Assembly: GCF_036320965.1 (NCBI RefSeq)
Contig: NC_092230.1
Span: 48,909,594-48,973,593, forward strand
Source of the DNA: Panulirus ornatus
Taxonomy: Eukaryota; Arthropoda; Malacostraca; Decapoda; Palinuridae
DNA: 64,000 nt
Direction of reading: 5' to 3'
The notes under the pieces were generated by a model. The model was not told the DNA's origin. It was given only the letters and a program-made list of their open reading frames with translations, and did not search any database. Of the stretch, positions 61,101-64,000 are shown piece after piece (position 1 is the first letter of the stretch; the number at the start of each line of letters is the position of its first letter). A program made the translations under genes and the position numbers.

Positions 61101-61445
61101 CCCTGACTTCACTCCCCAGACATTTCCAAACCACTCTTCCCCTTTACCCTTGAGCTTCGTTTCACTCAGAGCCAAAACATCCAGGTTCCTTTCCTCAAAC
61201 ATACTACCTATCTCTCCTTTTTTCACATCTTGGTTACATCCACACACATTTAGGCACCCCACTCTGAGCCTTCGAGGAGGATGATCACTCCCCGCGTGAC
61301 TCCTTCTTCTGTTTCCCATTTTAGAAAGTTAATACAAGGAGGGGAGGATTTCTGGCCCCCTGCTCCCGTCCCCTCTAGTCGCCTTCTACGACATGCGAGG
61401 AATGCGTGGGAAGTATTCTTTCACCCCTATCCCCAGGGATAATAT
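58118..61445 (-). mobile_element. Full-length RTE-like LINE copy M, intact ORF
   Basis: About 3.3 kb. On the minus strand: 5'UTR (about 61,445-61,320, also preserved in copy D), one ORF (61,319-58,323), short 3'UTR (58,322-58,137) ending with the GCGCTACCTCGC / GCGGGAGACAGCG hairpin sequence, and an A tail (58,136-58,118). It lacks the 252-bp 3'UTR segment of older copies. Length, single ORF, APE endonuclease and RT fit the RTE/BovB-like LINE group; a clade-level tree is needed to confirm. It sits tail-to-tail with copy L in AT-repeat DNA, so a target-site duplication cannot be defined. The most likely source-type copy in the window. Confidence 0.93.
58323..61319 (-). CDS. LINE ORF: APE-type endonuclease plus reverse transcriptase, 998 aa
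   Basis: Uninterrupted 998-codon frame, the only complete LINE protein in the window. Endonuclease, residues about 18-265: LNVCG (N24), SETKLKG (E53), VIVMGDLNAKV (D160, N162), LLDYVLID and MSDHYLVEAKV (D255-H256). Linker about 270-490, basic and coiled-coil-like (EKYKRKRQEVKRKVQEVKKR). RT about 495-790: KAGKAAGLDGIAVEF, NYRGISLLS, FMDLEKAYDRVD (D637), LRQGCVMSPWLFNLF and LLFADDTALV (D745, D746). The C-terminal domain carries LYGCEAW, CGVRWFDRVSN and WFGHMERMSEE. No CCHC finger seen. The protein would nick DNA and prime reverse transcription at the nick. The start ATG is chosen because it follows the conserved 5'UTR and precedes the endonuclease by only about 18 residues. All catalytic residues named are present, so it could be active; expression is not shown. 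Confidence 0.92.
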   Translation of the reverse strand: MGNRRRSHAGSDHPPRRLRVGCLNVCGCNQDVKKGEIGSMFEERNLDVLALSETKLKGKGEEWFGNVWGVKSGVSERTRAREGVAILLKQELWEYVIECKKVNSRLIWVKLKVDGERWVIIGAYAPGHEKKDHERQVFWEQLNECVSGFDARDRVIVMGDLNAKVSNVAVEGIIGMHGVFSVVNGNGEELVDLCAEKGLMIGNTWFKKRDIHKYTYVSRRDGQRVLLDYVLIDRRAKERLLDVNVLRGATGGMSDHYLVEAKVKISMGFQKRGVNVGVKKVVRVSELGKETCVGKYQERLCTEWKKVRTMEVRGVGEEWDVFRESVMDCAKDACGMRRVGGGLFRKGSEWWDEEVRVLVKEKREAFGRFLQGKNAIEWEKYKRKRQEVKRKVQEVKKRANESWGERLSVNFRENKKMFWKEVNRVRKTREQMGTSVKGVNGEVITSSGDVRRRWNEYFEGLLNVSDDRVADIGCFGRGGVQSERVRENDLVNREEVVKALRKMKAGKAAGLDGIAVEFIKKGGDCIVDWLVRLFNICMTHGEVPEDWRNACIVPLYKGKGDKSECSNYRGISLLSIPGKLYGRVLIERVKACTEHQIGEEQCGFRSGRGCVDQVFALKNVCEKYLEKQMDLYVAFMDLEKAYDRVDRDALWKVLRIYGVGGKLLEAVKSFYRGCKACVRVGREESDWFSVNVGLRQGCVMSPWLFNLFMDGVVREVNARVLERGASMKSVGDERAWKVSQLLFADDTALVADSCEKLQKLVTEFGKVCGRRKLRVNVNKSKVIRYSRVEGQVNWEVSLNGEKLEEVKCFRYLGVDLSADGTMEAEVNHRVGEGAKILGALKNVWKSRTLSRKAKMGMFEGIVVPTMLYGCEAWAMDRVVRRRMDVLEMRCLRTMCGVRWFDRVSNVRVREMCGNKKSVVERAEEGVLKWFGHMERMSEERLTKRIYVSEVEGTRRRGRPNWRWKDGVKKILCDRGLNMQEGERRARNRVNWSDVVYRG

Positions 61446-62353
61446 ACATATATATGCATACATACATACACATACATATGCACATATACACACATACACA
61501 CATATACATATATATACATATGAAAAATGTAAGAAATAATTTAGAAAACTGAAACTTCTAGCTTGAAATGAAATGAAAAAAATGAATGTCATAATGGTTC
61601 AACCTCTGGCTATGGAAAAGGGAAATGTATAATTTATTTACACAAACGTCAATAGTAGTTTTCATCAATTTAACCACTGTATCATACTGCCTGGTCCACT
61701 TCTCTTATCATGAAACAGGAATATTGGCTTATGATGTTTCTCAATTTTCTTCATTACACAAAGTACAACCATATCTTGGATACATGAGGGTAGGTAGTTG
61801 GTCATCCGCCATAATAAAGCCTTGACAGACCAAAAATTTATCTGGACCTCAACTTTTCCAGTACATTTATGAAAAACACCTTTTTGCTTTCCATTTCTAT
61901 CACTCTCTGATTGTGTGCAGATGAAAGCAATGAGGAAGTAGAGGTTTTCCACCTTACTATCACTTTCACTGCTCTTGTCACAAGATGTGCCATGTAGCTC
62001 AATGATTCATGTATCATATGATGGTTCTTGCCCTCTTCTGAAATCCCAGCTGATGTCTGATTCCACCAGTTACCCAGAGATGTTGCTTTCAGCCTCCTCC
62101 CATAGATGACTCAGAATCAGTGTTTCCATTTAAAACATTATGATGCATGGCGCCACCACGGGAAAGTGTGAATCTTTCAATACAAAATCTCATTCAAGTA
62201 AACGTTGGTGTAATAAGCTCTTCATATGAACCCATCTTAGTTAACATTTACTGACGAATGGCGGTCTATTATGTTAGTGCTGTCTTTAATTCTTGTTTTG
62301 AATGCTACGGAGACAACACCTCAGCCATATTTCTATTTTTTTTCTTGGATGAC

Positions 62354-62356
<3 letters not shown>
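61446..62356. other. Intronic unique sequence, no gene seen
   Basis: Begins with a TA/CA-rich run (61,445-61,520). No exon or element recognised. A minus-strand 95-codon frame at 61,665-61,952 has no recognisable domain. Confidence 0.45.

Positions 62357-62420
<64 letters not shown>
62357..62420. repeat. (TA)n microsatellite
   Basis: About 31 TA units directly before a LINE-tail-like segment. Confidence 0.95.
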
Positions 62421-62423
<3 letters not shown>

Positions 62424-62510
62424 TGTATGGGTCGTTCCTTGTCTGTTTCCTGGTGCTACCTCGCTGATGCGGGAAATGGCGATCAAGTTTAGTAATAAAA
62501 AAAGAAATGA
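62421..62510 (+). mobile_element. Solo LINE-tail-like element, GGGAAATGGC variant
   Basis: GTTTCCTGGTGCTACCTCGC then TGATGCGGGAAATGGCGATC, followed by AATAAAAAAAG. It shares the hairpin architecture of the RTE-like 3' end but is a distinct variant matching 46.4 kb. No ORF is attached; it could be a tiny 5'-truncated LINE or a SINE. Confidence 0.6.
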
Positions 62511-62649
62511 AGGTTGATGCAGTTTTGGCTTTTCGCAAGCCTTTCTCAATTGGAATGGCATCAGAAACAGAGAATCAAGTTATATATATATCTGAGATCT
62601 TCCTCTGACATAGCCTCACCTGTTTCCTGTCCTGTCATGACACGTTGCC

Positions 62650-64000
62650 CTATTTAGTGATCTAATACCCTCATCAGCTCTTCCTAATCCTGTAGGTAGT
62701 TTAGCACATTCTTGACCTCTTTATGTTATAATTTGTTAAATGAGAATTTGTCCTCAGATACATTAAGCCTGCACAGAGCTAATAAGACTGGATTCAACAA
62801 TTCTGCATTTAATGTAATTATTAGATTATTCCTAAGAAATTATGTTACAATTGTTGACATTAGTACCAAGTTCAAAGTCCCTTACTTGTATAAAAACAGC
62901 TTTTTTTTATCATTTCCTACTCTCATGACTGTCTTACTATCATAGATTAATTTATTAATGTCTCTTCCCGTTTCACCCATTTTTACATCATCATGACAGT
63001 CCTAGCATGGTATTACATGTACCCTTGTGTCTTTATCATCTATAGGTTTGTTCCATGCTAACAGAGGCATTATTCGATGACTGCATCTTGACATGTTTTC
63101 TTGAGATTTTTTTGGACATTCATGGTAGGGGTGAACAACACTCTTCTGAAAATTGTGTTAACAATTGCTCTACTATTATAGAAGGTCTTGATAGCTGCTA
63201 AATGGGTATCAGAAATGAACTGCATAGGATAGATATATTATTGTTTCTTTTTATTTCATTGTCAATATATGAAGTGTTAAAAATTTTGTATGCTCTTGGG
63301 AATGTTGAAGACACCACTGATATTTGTCTCTTTCCTGTACTTAGATCATTTCATCGTCATTTTCTCTGATAACATCTAAAAAAGGTATCTGTCCATTTCT
63401 TTCCCATTCATATTTCAACATGATAGAATGATGTAGATCATTGAGTTTGGAAAAGAATATATCAAAATCCTTATCAACTAGCTTTACTTAAAGTATCTTG
63501 CCCACATATCTTAGCCAGATTTTACCACTAAAAGGTGTTCTAGGTAAAAATTTTGTTACAGAATACTCTATAGATAGATTAGTCAAAACAGGAGAGAGAG
63601 GATTTTCTATTGCCATACCATTCCATGCCATGGATCTTACTATTGAAAATTCCTCAAACTTTCTTCTCTGTTTCAATGGTTCTGTAATTTCACCCTCTTG
63701 ACTCAATGAACATATTAGGTATTAATGTATCATCCACTTTATCTGGAAACCCCACATTCTTCAAATCGTTAAGTCTGCCTTAAAGAAACGGGGAGCCCTG
63801 TTTATTTGTGAAAATTTCTTTTCCTTAGAATAGTTGCTGTGTTTATACAAAGGATTGATCCATCCATGTACAGAGTACCGCTCTTACATCTGGGATGGTT
63901 TTAGCTCTGCAACTTTACATGACAAAGTTGAGTCAAAAGCAGTCTGACTTATCAACTCTCCCGGCAAATTTCAAAGCTTGATCCATTTGCCCTACCCTGC
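62650..64000 (-). pseudogene. Penelope-like element: RT C-terminal part plus GIY-YIG remnant
   Basis: On the minus strand, from the window edge inward: CKVAELKPSQM (about 63,900), then AWNGMAIENPLSPVLTNLSI (about 63,640-63,580; the RT block normally G-x-A-M-G-x-P-L-S-P-V-x-A-N-x), then FSGKIWLRYVGKIL (about 63,500; the WLRYVDD catalytic block with DD changed to GK). NGQIPFLDVIRENDDE follows (about 63,400-63,360). Further on, HVIPC-x-DCHDDVKMGETGRD (about 63,010-62,955) fits the opening of a GIY-YIG endonuclease domain, and RIVESSLI (about 62,800) its C-terminal part. Frameshifts, stops and loss of the catalytic aspartates show it is dead. Its 5' part lies outside the window. Confidence 0.75.

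Noticed and set aside
62030..62110. Possible exon or LINE fragment around CTCCTCCCATAGATGACTC
   Set aside because: Too short and ambiguous; reads weakly like a decayed RT C-terminus on the minus strand but could not be supported.
55316..64000. Next PDE8 exon (after VVRR)
   Set aside because: Looked for the conserved AGF...RRY...CYNEL region on the plus strand and did not find it; probably downstream of the window.

Overview
The window is eukaryotic nuclear DNA, almost certainly from an arthropod and most likely a decapod crustacean. The reasons are the mix of long dinucleotide arrays and minisatellites, several non-LTR retrotransposon lineages, a Penelope-like element, and widely spaced spliced exons. 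There is no operon structure, no prokaryotic gene, no rRNA or tRNA gene and no CRISPR array that I can see. The species assignment is inference.

Layout. From 1 to about 30.4 kb the sequence is a minisatellite island: more than 20 unrelated tandem arrays with units of 14, 21, 26, 27, 28, 30, 35, 38/40, 40, 46 and 51 bp, separated by unique DNA. It also holds one 5'-truncated LINE (1.5-2.6 kb) and decayed jockey/CR1-type LINE pieces (14.7, 20.3-21.6 and 26.5-27.3 kb). From 30.4 kb to the end the DNA is more AT-rich and dominated by one LINE family, tentatively RTE-like, in many copies on both strands. Other elements there are a CR1-like remnant (48.6-49.7 kb), a truncated Tigger/pogo-type DNA transposon (49.8-50.5 kb) and a Penelope-like element with RT and GIY-YIG remnants (62.65-64 kb).

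Host gene. Two plus-strand exons belong to a PDE8-type high-affinity cAMP phosphodiesterase: a 54-bp exon at 32590-32643 and a 251-bp exon at 55065-55315 that encodes the REC-like domain. They join in phase 0 and read continuously into each other (...VVQKQLK then VLLVFGREDS...). The 22.4-kb intron between them is filled with LINE copies. A phase-compatible candidate upstream exon lies at 28403-28479. The PAS and catalytic exons are not seen and should lie beyond the window.

Mobile elements. The reference LINE copy (58118-61445, minus strand) looks full length, about 3.3 kb. It has a 5'UTR, one intact 998-aa ORF (APE-type endonuclease, then reverse transcriptase with FADD, then a C-terminal domain), a short 3'UTR and an A tail. 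Copies fall into an older long-3'UTR group and a younger short-3'UTR group lacking about 252 bp. All five short-UTR copies sit in TA-rich or (TA)n DNA. One is a twin-primed 5' inversion with a candidate 12-bp target-site duplication. An older copy with a clear 13-bp target-site duplication inserted about 30 nt upstream of the PDE8 3' splice site at 32589.

Most long open frames in the left half (364, 380, 931 aa and others) are artefacts of tandem repeats and are not annotated as genes.
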